64,000 nt of DNA from an uncultured SAR86 cluster bacterium (GCA_943788515.1 CALSQM010000011.1:23005-87004); one strand, 5' to 3'; numbered from the stretch's first letter, positions 1 through 8,262 are shown. The notes: generated by a model from the letters alone, not told the origin. Numbers and translations: made by a program.

Positions 1-429
1 TGGAGATGGTTTGAATTACTTAGCTTTATTTCAGAGCAAGAGATAAGCGCTCTTAAGAAGAAGATGGAAGAAGGAACCAACCCAAGAGATATTAAATTTC
101 TTTTAGCAGAAGAATTGGTGGATAGATTCCATTCAGAAGGCGACGGTACTAAATGTAAGGAAGCTTTTCTTCAAAGATTTCAAAAAGGCCAAATGCCTGA
201 CGATATACCTTCCATGTCAGTTGATGTTGGAACTGAGGGCATGCCGTTAGCGAACCTTTTAAAGAATTGTGATATGACATCAAGCACATCTGAGGCAATG
301 AGGCTTGTTAAACAAGGTGGAGTCAAAATCGACTCTGTAAAAATAGAAGATCCAAAAATGCTAATCATGAAAGGGCAGGAGTCTATTTATCAAGTTGGCA
401 AAAGAAAATTTTTAAAAATTAAAACATAA
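1..429 (+). CDS. tyrS: Tyrosyl-tRNA synthetase, C-terminal part (5' end outside window)
   Basis: The reading frame is open from base 1 (WRWFELLSFIS...), so the ORF-track start at an internal Met is not the gene start. The visible 142 residues match the end of bacterial TyrS: the helical anticodon-binding region with a WR(W/Y)(F/Y)ELLSF stretch, then an S4-type RNA-binding domain (SEAMRLVKQGGVKIDSVKI) over the last 60 residues. The enzyme charges tRNA-Tyr in the cytoplasm. The catalytic domain with the HIGH and KMSKS motifs lies upstream of the window. The stop codon overlaps the next start (TAATG), implying co-transcription with the FKBP gene. Confidence 0.9.
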   Translation, partial: WRWFELLSFISEQEISALKKKMEEGTNPRDIKFLLAEELVDRFHSEGDGTKCKEAFLQRFQKGQMPDDIPSMSVDVGTEGMPLANLLKNCDMTSSTSEAMRLVKQGGVKIDSVKIEDPKMLIMKGQESIYQVGKRKFLKIKT

Positions 430-893
430 TGAAAAATAAAACAGTCCAAATATTTCTTCTTCTTTTTATAGTTGCCTGTAATCAGGATAGCCCTAATATT
501 AAACAGATTAGCAATATGCAGTATTTTATCGACAATGAAATAAGGGAAGGGATTTATTCTGTTGAACCAGGTCTTCAATACTCAATTATCCAAAATGGCG
601 AAGGTAATTCTGACTCTCCATTACTAGAGGATACGATTACAGCTCACTTTCACGGCACTCTTACAGATGGCTCAGTTTTCTGGAGTTCTGTTGAGATGGG
701 CGAGCCATTAACTGTTCAGCTCTCAGGATTAATTGTTGGATGCCAAAAAATAATTTCTATGATGAAAAAAGGAGATGAATGGAGAGTATTCATTGATCCA
801 AGCATGGCATATGGAGACGAAGCCAAGCCAGGAATACCTTCTAACTCAATTTTAATATTCGATATCGAATTACTGGATATTCAAAAAAATTAA
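429..893 (+). CDS. FKBP-type peptidyl-prolyl isomerase, lipoprotein
   Basis: This 154-residue protein starts with a short hydrophobic signal ending in a lipobox (LFIVAC), so it is probably a lipid-anchored envelope protein. The C-terminal half is an FKBP domain: an HFHGTLTDGSVFWSS stretch, then GDEWRVFIDPSMAYGD and a closing SILIFDIELLDI strand. FKBPs catalyse cis-trans isomerisation of X-Pro bonds and assist folding of exported proteins. The N-terminal Mip/FkpA dimerisation helix is short or absent, so this is a minimal form. Its 3' end overlaps the convergent peptidase gene by four bases. Confidence 0.88.
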   Translation: MKNKTVQIFLLLFIVACNQDSPNIKQISNMQYFIDNEIREGIYSVEPGLQYSIIQNGEGNSDSPLLEDTITAHFHGTLTDGSVFWSSVEMGEPLTVQLSGLIVGCQKIISMMKKGDEWRVFIDPSMAYGDEAKPGIPSNSILIFDIELLDIQKN

Positions 894-3004
894 TCCTTGT
901 CCATAACAGACAAAGCATATCCATAAACCTCAGCAACCTGATTAATAATTTTATCTTTAGGTGTGCCAGCTCCATGCCCGGCCCTTCCCTCAACTCTGAT
1001 CAATATAGGATTATCACAACCCTGATACTCTTGAAGTTTCGCAGCGAATTTGAATGAATGCGATGGAACCACTCTATCATCTCGCTTAGCAGTTGTAATA
1101 AGTGTAGTTGGATAACATTCACCCTTAACAATATTATGCAGAGGTGAATAGGCTAGTAAGTTTTCAAATTCATCTTTCTTATCAGGAGAGCCATAGTCGC
1201 TTTCCCAGGCCCATCCAATTGTAAACTTGTGAAACCTCAACATATCCAAAACACCAACTTGTGGAATTGCAACTTTAAATAAATCAGGATTTTGTAACAT
1301 GGTTGCTGCCACTAACAAGCCTCCATTAGAACCACCTTGAATAGCAGTTGATGATGGAGAGCCAATTTCTTGTGAGTGTAAAAATTTAGCAGAATATGCA
1401 AAGTCATCAAAAACATTTTGCTTATTAAAAAGCCTACCTGCATCATGCCAGTCATCACCATATTCACCACCACCTCTTAGATTAACTACAGCAACTATTC
1501 CCCCTTGGTTCATCCAAGTAAGATAGCTTTTACTAAAACCAGGCAGTCTTGAAATATTAAAACCACCATATCCATACAAGAGTATTGGAGTATTGCTATC
1601 TATTTTTAAGGACTTTTTGTAACTAAGATGGATGGGTATTTGTGTTCCATCTTTGGATGGGAAGAATTTAAAGTCAGATACAAATAGACTTGAATCATAT
1701 CCTTTAAGATCTTCTTTCCAAAAAAGTTCTTGTGACATATTTGTTAGATTAATTTTGTATATTTCTCGAGGAGTTACAAAATTTGTAAATGAAAAATAAG
1801 ATACTTCATCATCAATTTCACCACCAAAACCACCCATTGTTCCTTTTCTTTCTGTTGCTAGCTTATTTTTATATACTCCTTCTAAATCAAAGAAGTGAAC
1901 CTCAGTAAAAGTATCAACTAGATAAGAAACTACAATTGAATTATTTATAAAGCTAACGCTTCTAATAGAATTAGTACTTTCACTAATAACATCGTCCCAA
2001 ACCAATGATCCATTTTTTATTGTAAGTGATACTACTTTTCCATTTGTAGCATTTTCAGTTGAGTAAAACCAAAAAGTATCATTCTTGCTTTCTAAAAAGC
2101 TATAAGCGCCAATTAGCTCATCTACTAAGGGTATAAAAGGCTGATCAGGGCTTAGCTGAACATAGAGTCTATTTCTTTCATCTGTGCCTTCACCAATAGA
2201 GAGAAACTTGATCTTAGAATCTTTTACAACACTTATTCCCCAGCTCCATCTTGGCTTTTCAGGATTTTCATAAATAATAACGTCCTCATCCTGAGCAGTA
2301 CCAATTTTATGGAACATTAACTTTGGAGCAGTGTTAATATCTTTTAAGAGCTCTTCAGATGGCTCATCATATTTTTGGTAATAAAATCCAGAATCATCAT
2401 TTTCCCATGAAGCACCTGAAAATTTTGCCCATTCAATCCTATCATCAAGAGTTTTTCCAGATTCAATATTAAGCACTTTCCAGGTTCTCCAATCAGATCC
2501 ACCATCTGATATTGAGAATGCTAGAAGAGAGGCATCATTACTAACACTAGTACTTGCAAGAGAGATAGTTCCATCCTCTGAGAACTTATTTGGATCAAGT
2601 AAAACCCTTTCTGGGCATTCTTCACAATCCTTAATCATCAGCTTACTTTGTTGCCATGATCCATCATTGAAGTAATAGAACGTCTTTTTATTAACTTGAT
2701 AGGGCATGCTTATTGAATCTGTATCCCAAACTGCGTGCAGGTTTTTGGCAATAGACTTTTTATATTTATTTTTCCCTATAAATTTTTGTGTGAAATTATT
2801 TTGTCTTTCGACCCAGTCTGTTGATTCCTCACTTGTAAAATCTTCCATCCATCGATAAGCATCATTTATTACATATCCATGAACTTCTTCGCTAAAAGGT
2901 ACTTTATTTGATTCAGGATATTCAAAATTATCTATTTGATTTGAGCAGCCAACTAAAATTAATAGAGCTGCCATGTGTATATATTTATTGTGCATAAAAA
3001 TCAT
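890..3004 (-). CDS. Prolyl oligopeptidase family serine peptidase (S9A), lipoprotein
   Basis: The 704-residue product starts with a lipoprotein signal (LLILVGC). An N-terminal seven-bladed propeller is followed by an alpha/beta-hydrolase domain. The catalytic triad is visible: Ser in GGSNGGLL, Asp in RDDRVVP and His in AGHGAG. The oxyanion region GYGGFNIS and the LRGGGEYG motif are typical of prolyl oligopeptidases. These enzymes cut short peptides after proline. The lipobox implies an envelope location, fitting scavenging of dissolved peptides. The length is normal for the family. The first Met is used; a second in-frame Met three codons later is also possible and would keep the lipobox. Confidence 0.92.
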   Translation of the reverse strand: MIFMHNKYIHMAALLILVGCSNQIDNFEYPESNKVPFSEEVHGYVINDAYRWMEDFTSEESTDWVERQNNFTQKFIGKNKYKKSIAKNLHAVWDTDSISMPYQVNKKTFYYFNDGSWQQSKLMIKDCEECPERVLLDPNKFSEDGTISLASTSVSNDASLLAFSISDGGSDWRTWKVLNIESGKTLDDRIEWAKFSGASWENDDSGFYYQKYDEPSEELLKDINTAPKLMFHKIGTAQDEDVIIYENPEKPRWSWGISVVKDSKIKFLSIGEGTDERNRLYVQLSPDQPFIPLVDELIGAYSFLESKNDTFWFYSTENATNGKVVSLTIKNGSLVWDDVISESTNSIRSVSFINNSIVVSYLVDTFTEVHFFDLEGVYKNKLATERKGTMGGFGGEIDDEVSYFSFTNFVTPREIYKINLTNMSQELFWKEDLKGYDSSLFVSDFKFFPSKDGTQIPIHLSYKKSLKIDSNTPILLYGYGGFNISRLPGFSKSYLTWMNQGGIVAVVNLRGGGEYGDDWHDAGRLFNKQNVFDDFAYSAKFLHSQEIGSPSSTAIQGGSNGGLLVAATMLQNPDLFKVAIPQVGVLDMLRFHKFTIGWAWESDYGSPDKKDEFENLLAYSPLHNIVKGECYPTTLITTAKRDDRVVPSHSFKFAAKLQEYQGCDNPILIRVEGRAGHGAGTPKDKIINQVAEVYGYALSVMDKD

Positions 3005-3023
3005 AATACTTTACAATTACTCA

Positions 3024-3698
3024 ATGAATCAATTCATTCAAGCATGGAAATTTTTTGCAAGTAATTGGAATTTTTTTATTATACTTGCCGCTCCAGTTAT
3101 GATGCTAGAAATAGCAACCGCATCTATGCTAGCTCCAATTCAAAATGCGACTCAGCCTGAGGATATTGTTAATTATTTTGCAGAAAATTTAATATCCTTA
3201 CTTTCTATTGCCCTGCTGGGCCTAGTTTTAAGCAATGCTTTCATGGGAGCAATTTTCATTGCATATGCTTCAATCGATTCAGATAGTAAAGTTGAACCTC
3301 TAAATACTCTATTTTTAGGGGTAAAGAAATTTTTTCCACTTTTTAGCAGCTCTTTAATTACACTTGTAGCAGTAACTTTTGGTTTTTTACTTCTTGTAAT
3401 CCCAGGATTTTATGTGTTGGCTAGGCTCTCTCTATTTCCAGCTTTTATTATGCTTGAAAATAAAGGCACTTTAGAGTCACTTCAATTATCATGGGAAAAA
3501 ACAGAAGAGCATGGCTGGACTTTATTTGGATTAACCATTATATTTTTCTCTTTGACCTTAATCCTTTCCCTTGTTACTCAATCTATTCTCAGTCCTGGGC
3601 TAACCTTACTAGTAGTTCTTGCAATAATTGAATACGTTATAAAAATTCCTTGGGGTTATGTATATTTTAGTTTGTATAAGTCTTTAAAAAGGTATTAA
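3024..3698 (+). CDS. Multi-pass inner-membrane protein, YciC-like
   Basis: The start is placed at the Met of MNQFIQAWKFF, because the upstream codons of the tracked ORF run into the divergent peptidase gene and lack homologous character. The 224-residue protein has about six hydrophobic segments, with a VIPGFYVLARLSLFPAFIML stretch like the VVPG segment of the YciC/UPF0259 group. Function is unknown in that group; an envelope role is likely. It is divergent from the prolyl oligopeptidase, with only 19 bases between the two starts. Family assignment is moderate, based on topology and a few motifs. Confidence 0.6.
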   Translation: MNQFIQAWKFFASNWNFFIILAAPVMMLEIATASMLAPIQNATQPEDIVNYFAENLISLLSIALLGLVLSNAFMGAIFIAYASIDSDSKVEPLNTLFLGVKKFFPLFSSSLITLVAVTFGFLLLVIPGFYVLARLSLFPAFIMLENKGTLESLQLSWEKTEEHGWTLFGLTIIFFSLTLILSLVTQSILSPGLTLLVVLAIIEYVIKIPWGYVYFSLYKSLKRY

Positions 3699-3810
3699 TT
3701 AGATTAGCTAAAAGAAATTAATACAAACCTTTTCGTTTACAAAGAAACACACCACTCTTATAATCCATGATCCAAAGATTTGTGATTTGTTGATTCATGC
3801 AAATAACTTT

Positions 3811-3888
<78 letters not shown>

Positions 3889-3961
3889 TTCTTTTAACAT
3901 TCTTCCCTTTTTAAGTTTTAACATACTTTCTAACACACCGTTTTTTAGGCATACTATTAGT

Positions 3962-4294
3962 ATGAAGAAATTATTACTAGTAACTTTTTTTATTACTTCC
4001 TTTAATTTAACCGCTCAAAGCCAAGATGAGTTAATTTTAAGGTGCCCAATGAATGATGTCGATCTAGTCGCAATATATAAAATTAATTTTAAAAATAATA
4101 TTGTTCTATCATCTATGGAAGGTTTCGGTTCATCTAAAGAATATCCCTTTTCCTTCAGAGATAATAAAATCTTTATACCTCCATCAGAATTTGGTGAAGA
4201 AGTAATCAATTTATCTAATTATGAAGTTAACACTAGAGCAGGTTATGAAGGTGCTAGTTGGAAATCATATAAATGCGCAAAACTTGAACTTTAA
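3962..4294 (+). CDS. Small secreted protein of unknown function
   Basis: This encodes 110 residues with a clear Sec signal peptide (MKKLLLVTFFITSFNLTAQS). The mature part of about 90 residues has two cysteines, in RCPMND and SYKCAKLEL near the two ends, which could form a disulfide in the periplasm. I do not recognise the family. It sits alone between the intact tRNA-Ile and the degenerate tRNA 3' copy, a position typical of small acquired inserts. It has no close neighbour in the same direction to suggest a pathway. Confidence 0.65.
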   Translation: MKKLLLVTFFITSFNLTAQSQDELILRCPMNDVDLVAIYKINFKNNIVLSSMEGFGSSKEYPFSFRDNKIFIPPSEFGEEVINLSNYEVNTRAGYEGASWKSYKCAKLEL

Positions 4295-4327
4295 TTTTAT
4301 AAAGTTAGAAAATTTAAATTTTAGCAG

Positions 4328-4381
4328 CCCCTGATAAGAGTGAGATCTGTGGCTCGAGCCCACACAGACTAACCATTCTTT
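4328..4381 (+). repeat. Degenerate copy of the tRNA-Ile 3' half
   Basis: This segment aligns without gaps to bases 3841-3894 (anticodon loop to six bases beyond CCA) with 46 of 54 identities. The CTGATAA anticodon loop and CCATTCTTT end are retained. The T arm still folds, as TGTGG/CCACA, because two of the changes are complementary. No 5' half is present, so it cannot be a tRNA gene. It forms a direct repeat with the real tRNA around a small insert, like an old integration scar or a local duplication. Confidence 0.85.
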
Positions 4382-4436
4382 GAGCTCTAACTTTCATTTC
4401 CTTTATACTTATTCTTAACTAAATAAGGAGAGTATT

Positions 4437-4529
4437 ATGGCTAAAGGTTTAGACAAGCAAAAGAACAACAAGAAGAAAGGTAAAACTCTTAAAGAAAAAA
4501 GAGCAGCAAAAAAAGAAAAAAAGAAATAG
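4437..4529 (+). CDS. Very small Lys-rich basic protein (30 residues), below ORF-track size
   Basis: A 30-codon ORF (MAKGLDKQKNNKKKGKTLKE...) starts six bases after an exact AAGGAG ribosome binding site, which is among the best Shine-Dalgarno sequences in this AT-rich window. About half of the residues are lysine and there are no hydrophobic segments, so the product should be cytosolic and may bind nucleic acid or ribosomes. Short proteins beginning MAKG and ending in Lys-rich tails occur in other gammaproteobacteria, from memory, without known function. It stands alone between the tRNA fragment and the convergent metal operon. Confidence 0.6.
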   Translation: MAKGLDKQKNNKKKGKTLKEKRAAKKEKKK

Positions 4530-4547
4530 TTTTTTAGAAGGCTATTG

Positions 4548-5225
4548 CTATCTAGTCGACCTAGAGACGTCTTTGAAATCTATTTTAAAGAACAACATTA
4601 TTCCGGTCACCGAACTCACTAAAGCTAATATAGAAAATATTTTTAAAAGAAGGTTGTCGATATTATCTCTTTCTTTCCAATCCATAATATGAAACCCCCA
4701 CATAAGATCCCATATCTTCCATTTATTAGATCTAATGGCCAAAATTTCTCCTGAATAAACATTGATGTAAACGTTCACTTCAGCACTTTTACTATTTTTA
4801 CTTTTTACTTTATAAATTGGAAGTGATCTTCCTCTGTATTCAGATCCTGATTTTTTATTTGTCACTTCTTCAGCAGCAAATGGCAAAAGGGTTGTTTGGC
4901 TTGAAACAGAATCCATCGCATCTTTTGTAGAGATTTTTGTTACAGGCTCTCCAAGCATATCCAGATACCTTGTCGTACCCTTTGTTTTAATGATAACGAT
5001 CTCTTGACCTAGTCTTTTTTTGAATTCAACCTCTTCGGCCTTTTCTATTTCAAAACCTAACTTACTTAAATCAAAAGATGTTTCTTTGAGGTTGAGGTAT
5101 TGTTCGCCTCTTACAAGTTCAATCTTATTAAAAGCAAAATATATGCCTGAGATAGTCCATAGTAATAATTGAAGAGAAATAAAAAAGCTAAGATACTTAT
5201 GTATTTTTCTAACTAAAAAGTTCAT
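4548..5225 (-). CDS. PepSY-domain membrane protein, last gene of metal operon
   Basis: The 225-residue protein has an N-terminal transmembrane helix (YLSFFISLQLLLWTISGIYFAF), a periplasmic middle region with PepSY-like strands (EVNVYINVYSGEILAIRSNKWKIWD), and a C-terminal helix (LLLKIFSILALVSSVTGIMLFF). This is the arrangement of PepSY-associated TM proteins, some of which act in iron or copper handling and reductase chemistry. Its start overlaps the CsoR-family stop (ATGA), so it is translationally coupled to that operon. I infer a membrane partner role in metal handling; no catalytic motif is visible. Confidence 0.7.
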   Translation of the reverse strand: MNFLVRKIHKYLSFFISLQLLLWTISGIYFAFNKIELVRGEQYLNLKETSFDLSKLGFEIEKAEEVEFKKRLGQEIVIIKTKGTTRYLDMLGEPVTKISTKDAMDSVSSQTTLLPFAAEEVTNKKSGSEYRGRSLPIYKVKSKNSKSAEVNVYINVYSGEILAIRSNKWKIWDLMWGFHIMDWKERDNIDNLLLKIFSILALVSSVTGIMLFFKIDFKDVSRSTR

Positions 5226-5482
5226 CTTTTCATAATCTTCATTATTTCATCAATTTTGATATCAAACTCATCATCACCTTTAAGAGATTCTTTAATGCAT
5301 TCCCGTAAATGTGTTTTAAGAATCTTTCCTTCAACAGTAATAATTGAATTCTTTAATGCTTTTATTTGATTGAGAATATCAACGCAATACTTGCCTTCCT
5401 CAATCATTCCTTGAACGCCTCTTACCTGGCCCTCTATTCTTTTTAAGCTTGTTAATTGTTCTTTATGACATGGATGTTTCAT
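5222..5482 (-). CDS. CsoR/RcnR-family metal-sensing repressor
   Basis: This is an 86-residue all-alpha protein of the DUF156 (CsoR/RcnR/FrmR) family, at normal length, with the SLKRIEGQVRGVQGMIEEGKYC signature. The ligand pattern Cys33, His58 and Cys62 matches the C-H-C set of Cu(I) sensors; an N-terminal His3/Cys5 may add a ligand, as in Ni or aldehyde sensors. Such proteins bind GC-rich pseudo-palindromes and release DNA on metal binding. A matching operator lies at the head of this operon, so autoregulation is likely. Copper is the best guess but the metal is not proven. Confidence 0.9.
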   Translation of the reverse strand: MKHPCHKEQLTSLKRIEGQVRGVQGMIEEGKYCVDILNQIKALKNSIITVEGKILKTHLRECIKESLKGDDEFDIKIDEIMKIMKR

Positions 5483-5484
5483 TT

Positions 5485-5850
5485 TTATAAAAACCTCGGA
5501 ACTATATATGTAAAGATTGTAGCGAATAAAAAAATTGATACAGATGCATAGTACAGATACCTAGATTTTTTTCTAGTCTCAGAACATACTCTGCCTAGCT
5601 CAGGATCTGCAGGACAAGGCATATGATAAGTTTTATAGTTAACATAGCCTGCAATGACTATCATCACCAAAGCAAATAGAGTTATATAAAATTTATATTG
5701 AGATAGAGTAATTAAAAATGGAAATACAGTTACCAGGCTTGCAAAACTTGCTCCTGCGCCAAGCGCAACAAAAATTGCTGGCAAAGCACAGCATATTAAC
5801 GTAGACGAAGATGCAAACAATGAAAAGAAATTTGATGACTTGTCATTCAT
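5485..5850 (-). CDS. MerT-like metal transport membrane protein
   Basis: I place the start at the ATG of MNDKSSNFF (121 residues); the tracked TTG three codons earlier is possible and would couple to the upstream stop. There are three hydrophobic segments. The first carries a vicinal Cys pair (TLICCALPAIFVALGAG), and a loop has a second Cys pair (MPCPADPELGRVC), the hallmark arrangement of mercuric transporter MerT and relatives. In mer systems MerT carries Hg(II) inward from periplasmic MerP. Here there is no merA, and the regulator is CsoR-like, so the substrate may be copper or another soft metal. Confidence 0.78.
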   Translation of the reverse strand: MNDKSSNFFSLFASSSTLICCALPAIFVALGAGASFASLVTVFPFLITLSQYKFYITLFALVMIVIAGYVNYKTYHMPCPADPELGRVCSETRKKSRYLYYASVSIFLFATIFTYIVPRFL

Positions 5851-5855
5851 AGTTA

Positions 5856-6263
5856 TCAAATTTCTAGGATTTGAAGATCAGACATATTTTGACCATTAGA
5901 AAGAATTTTCTTTTCAATTTCAGAATAAGTAATCTCTTTTGATTTAGAAAAGGCAATTACGACCTTACCATTATCAAGGTCGACATCTATTTTTTTAACA
6001 TTTTTATCTTTCAAAAAAGTTTTTGAAATACCCCTTGCACAGAAATCACAAACCATTCCCTTTACACTTACTATTGCTATATTTACATTTGATAATTCTT
6101 TAACAAACATATCAAATCTTTCAGGGTTAACATCAAGACCTTTCCCATCAACCATAGTTTCATGTAAATGCCCTTCATGAGAGTGCCCATGCATTCCACT
6201 ATGATCATTCTCAGCAGCGATGAGGCTACTTGAAAATAAAGTAATTAATAATAATTTTTTCAT
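5856..6263 (-). CDS. Periplasmic His-rich heavy-metal-associated (HMA) domain protein
   Basis: This encodes 135 residues: a Sec signal (MKKLLLITLFSSSLIAA), a His-rich segment (DHSGMHGHSHEGHLHE), then a MerP/CopZ-like HMA domain with metal-binding GMVCDFCARG and a beta-alpha-beta pattern to the C terminus. The CxxC binds soft metals such as Cu(I) or Hg(II); the His cluster may buffer or capture metal. It is the natural periplasmic partner of the MerT-like protein encoded next. A good GGGAG ribosome binding site precedes the ATG. The fusion of a His-rich leader to a periplasmic HMA domain is unusual. Confidence 0.82.
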   Translation of the reverse strand: MKKLLLITLFSSSLIAAENDHSGMHGHSHEGHLHETMVDGKGLDVNPERFDMFVKELSNVNIAIVSVKGMVCDFCARGISKTFLKDKNVKKIDVDLDNGKVVIAFSKSKEITYSEIEKKILSNGQNMSDLQILEI

Positions 6264-6275
6264 ATTTTTCTCCCT

Positions 6276-6881
6276 TTAAAATCTGTACATAAAATGTAAA
6301 TCCCAGTCAGTGACAGCACTATAGCCAAACTCAACAAGGGTATTACCATAAAAAAATTTCAATTCTGGATATGTGGATGATTTATTCGTTACAGTATTTT
6401 TTTTAGTTTTAACCATAATCCATGTATGTAAATTATTGTAATCAGCAACGTAAGGAGCGAAACCTAGTTGTATATATTCTTCCTTATAGTCTTTGCTAAA
6501 TTTATTGTTAATATCCTTTAACCCAAAACCCGCATACCACTTACGAGTTTCCCAGTCACCATGTATGCCATAAAAATTATTTTCAACACCTCCAGGCACA
6601 ACTCCTGATTGAAAATATAAATTTCTTTGGGATTTAAAAGTATTTTTTCTATTCACTAAATAAGTAAAACGAAAATAGTTTTCTGTATTTTTATAAAATT
6701 TATTTTTAGCCCTTTCTAGACCTATGGAATATTTATAGGTTGGTGAATAGTGGAGGTAAACAGAATCATTAAAGGTATCTGATTTATACATTATGGTTGT
6801 TCCACCAGAATAGGATATTGGTCTTGCATCAGCATTAAGGACTGTTAAAAAGACTAGAATAATTATTTTATATATACCCAT
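6276..6881 (-). CDS. Probable outer-membrane beta-barrel protein, first gene of metal operon
   Basis: The 201-residue product has a signal peptide (KIIILVFLTVLNADA), then many alternating aromatic strands, and ends in HFMYRF, the C-terminal aromatic signature read by the Bam complex. It looks like an 8- to 10-strand barrel. I do not recognise the family. As first gene of the CsoR-type operon it may pass, bind or sense a metal at the outer membrane. The start codon lies inside the operator, and no alternative start codon preserves the signal peptide, so the mRNA is probably leaderless or nearly so. Confidence 0.65.
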   Translation of the reverse strand: MGIYKIIILVFLTVLNADARPISYSGGTTIMYKSDTFNDSVYLHYSPTYKYSIGLERAKNKFYKNTENYFRFTYLVNRKNTFKSQRNLYFQSGVVPGGVENNFYGIHGDWETRKWYAGFGLKDINNKFSKDYKEEYIQLGFAPYVADYNNLHTWIMVKTKKNTVTNKSSTYPELKFFYGNTLVEFGYSAVTDWDLHFMYRF

Positions 6882-6891
6882 AGGGGGTATA
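6873..6891 (-). promoter_or_regulatory. CsoR-type operator at head of metal operon
   Basis: On the plus strand TATACCC-ATAGG-GGGTATA is a perfect 7-bp inverted repeat with a G-tract core. It is very like published CsoR sites of the form ATACCC...GGGGGTAT. It covers the ATG of the first operon gene and follows a TATGAT -10-like hexamer on the minus strand, so a bound repressor would block both transcription and the start region. The operon encodes its own CsoR-family protein. Confidence 0.85.
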
Positions 6892-6909
6892 CTATCATAA
6901 AATAGTAAA

Positions 6910-8262
6910 TTAATTTCTGGTATCTCTCCAAGCGCCTCTTTTTAATGCTAAAACCATTAGAACACCAAACAATATCATCGCAATTGCGGATGAATAAAAT
7001 ATCCCAACTATGCCAGTTGATAGCCAATATACAGAAATTATAGCTGCAACTGTGAATACGATAAATCTCAATGCTGTAATAATAATAGGCCACTTCATAG
7101 CATTTGCTCCCTGAGATGCAAAGTAAAGAGACAATCCAAGCCCTTGGAATAAATAACAAACTCCAAGTATTTGAATGTACTGTTTCGTGACCATTAGTGC
7201 TGCTTGGTCTGAGGTAAAAATTTTAATCCAAATATCAGGAGTCAAGGCTAGAATGAGTCCTATTGCTCCTGAAAGCAGACCTGCTGATGTAGCCCCTGTT
7301 ATTCCAATTTTTTCCGCCCTATCAATATTATTAGCGCCAATATTAGTTCCAACCATGGTTGTCATGGCAGTACCAATACTAAATACAATAGGTATAAGTA
7401 AGAACTCTACTCTAGAACCTATTCCATATCCTGCGATTGCAGATGTACCAAATTGACCAATTAAACCAGTAAGCACAAGCACAGTTCCAACTGTAAAAAT
7501 TGGTGAAAGAGATGCAGGAAGTGCAACAGAAAAGATATCTTCAAATAGATCTTTTTCAAAAGAAATTTTCTGGATTTTTAGTTTCACAGAACTGTCCTTG
7601 CTAATAAGTTTTATGATGCATGCTAAAGCCATAAATGAAGAAGTTGCTATCATCGACCACGCAGAGCCAACTAAGCCTAGCTTAGGGAATCCAAACCAAC
7701 CAAGAATAAAACCCGCCGATAGGAATATTTGTATACCCGCACAAACCACAGTTAGTTTTGCTGGAAACTGCATATCTCCCATACCTCTGATGGCTGCAGT
7801 TAGACTACCTGATAGCCACACAACTAATCCACCCGATAAATAAACCAAACAATATGCTAAAGACTCTTTTAGTAAATTCCCAGACCCACCTAAAGTAACT
7901 AGAAGCCATTCACCAAAAAAGATGAAAACTAAAAAGAAGACTAATGCTCCTAAAAATGAAATATATAAAGAGTGCCATAATAACCTTTCTGCTCTATTTA
8001 AATCATTTGCTCCTAAGCTTCTCGATATAGACGAAGAGACAGCACCGCCAAGGGCCCCAAAAGCCATTTGTTGTGTAAGCATAATTGCAGGAAATGCCAA
8101 TGTAATTGCTGCTAAAGGAATGATACCGAGCTGGCCTATAAACCAAAATTCAGCCAATACTACAAATGCATTTATTAAGAATGCCATCGTATTTGGAGCA
8201 GACATCTTTATCAGAAGAGGAAAGATTGGGTCTTTTAGAAGTTGCTCTGTTCTTTTATCCAT
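6910..8262 (-). CDS. MATE-family multidrug/cation efflux transporter
   Basis: The 450-residue protein has twelve hydrophobic segments in two homologous halves, at normal MATE/NorM length. The N terminus (DPIFPLLIKMSAPNTMAFLINAFV), AFGALGGAVSSSISRSLGA in the first half and SIGTAMTTMVGTNIGANN in the second are characteristic. MATE proteins export cationic drugs or metabolites in exchange for Na+ or H+. It ends 28 bases before the metal-operon start, so the operon promoter lies in its 3' end. The substrate cannot be deduced. Confidence 0.9.
   Translation of the reverse strand: MDKRTEQLLKDPIFPLLIKMSAPNTMAFLINAFVVLAEFWFIGQLGIIPLAAITLAFPAIMLTQQMAFGALGGAVSSSISRSLGANDLNRAERLLWHSLYISFLGALVFFLVFIFFGEWLLVTLGGSGNLLKESLAYCLVYLSGGLVVWLSGSLTAAIRGMGDMQFPAKLTVVCAGIQIFLSAGFILGWFGFPKLGLVGSAWSMIATSSFMALACIIKLISKDSSVKLKIQKISFEKDLFEDIFSVALPASLSPIFTVGTVLVLTGLIGQFGTSAIAGYGIGSRVEFLLIPIVFSIGTAMTTMVGTNIGANNIDRAEKIGITGATSAGLLSGAIGLILALTPDIWIKIFTSDQAALMVTKQYIQILGVCYLFQGLGLSLYFASQGANAMKWPIIITALRFIVFTVAAIISVYWLSTGIVGIFYSSAIAMILFGVLMVLALKRGAWRDTRN

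Noticed and set aside
2973-3023. N-terminal extension (MCIYLLCIKIIILYNYS) of the YciC-like protein
   Set aside because: It overlaps the divergent peptidase start; the Met at 3024 gives a normal membrane-protein N terminus.
4322-4381. Second functional tRNA-Ile gene
   Set aside because: Only the 3' half is recognisable; there is no acceptor 5' strand or D arm, and the acceptor 3' strand is altered.
6863-7159. 98-residue minus-strand ORF before the metal operon
   Set aside because: It lies inside the MATE gene in another frame and has no protein-like pattern of its own.
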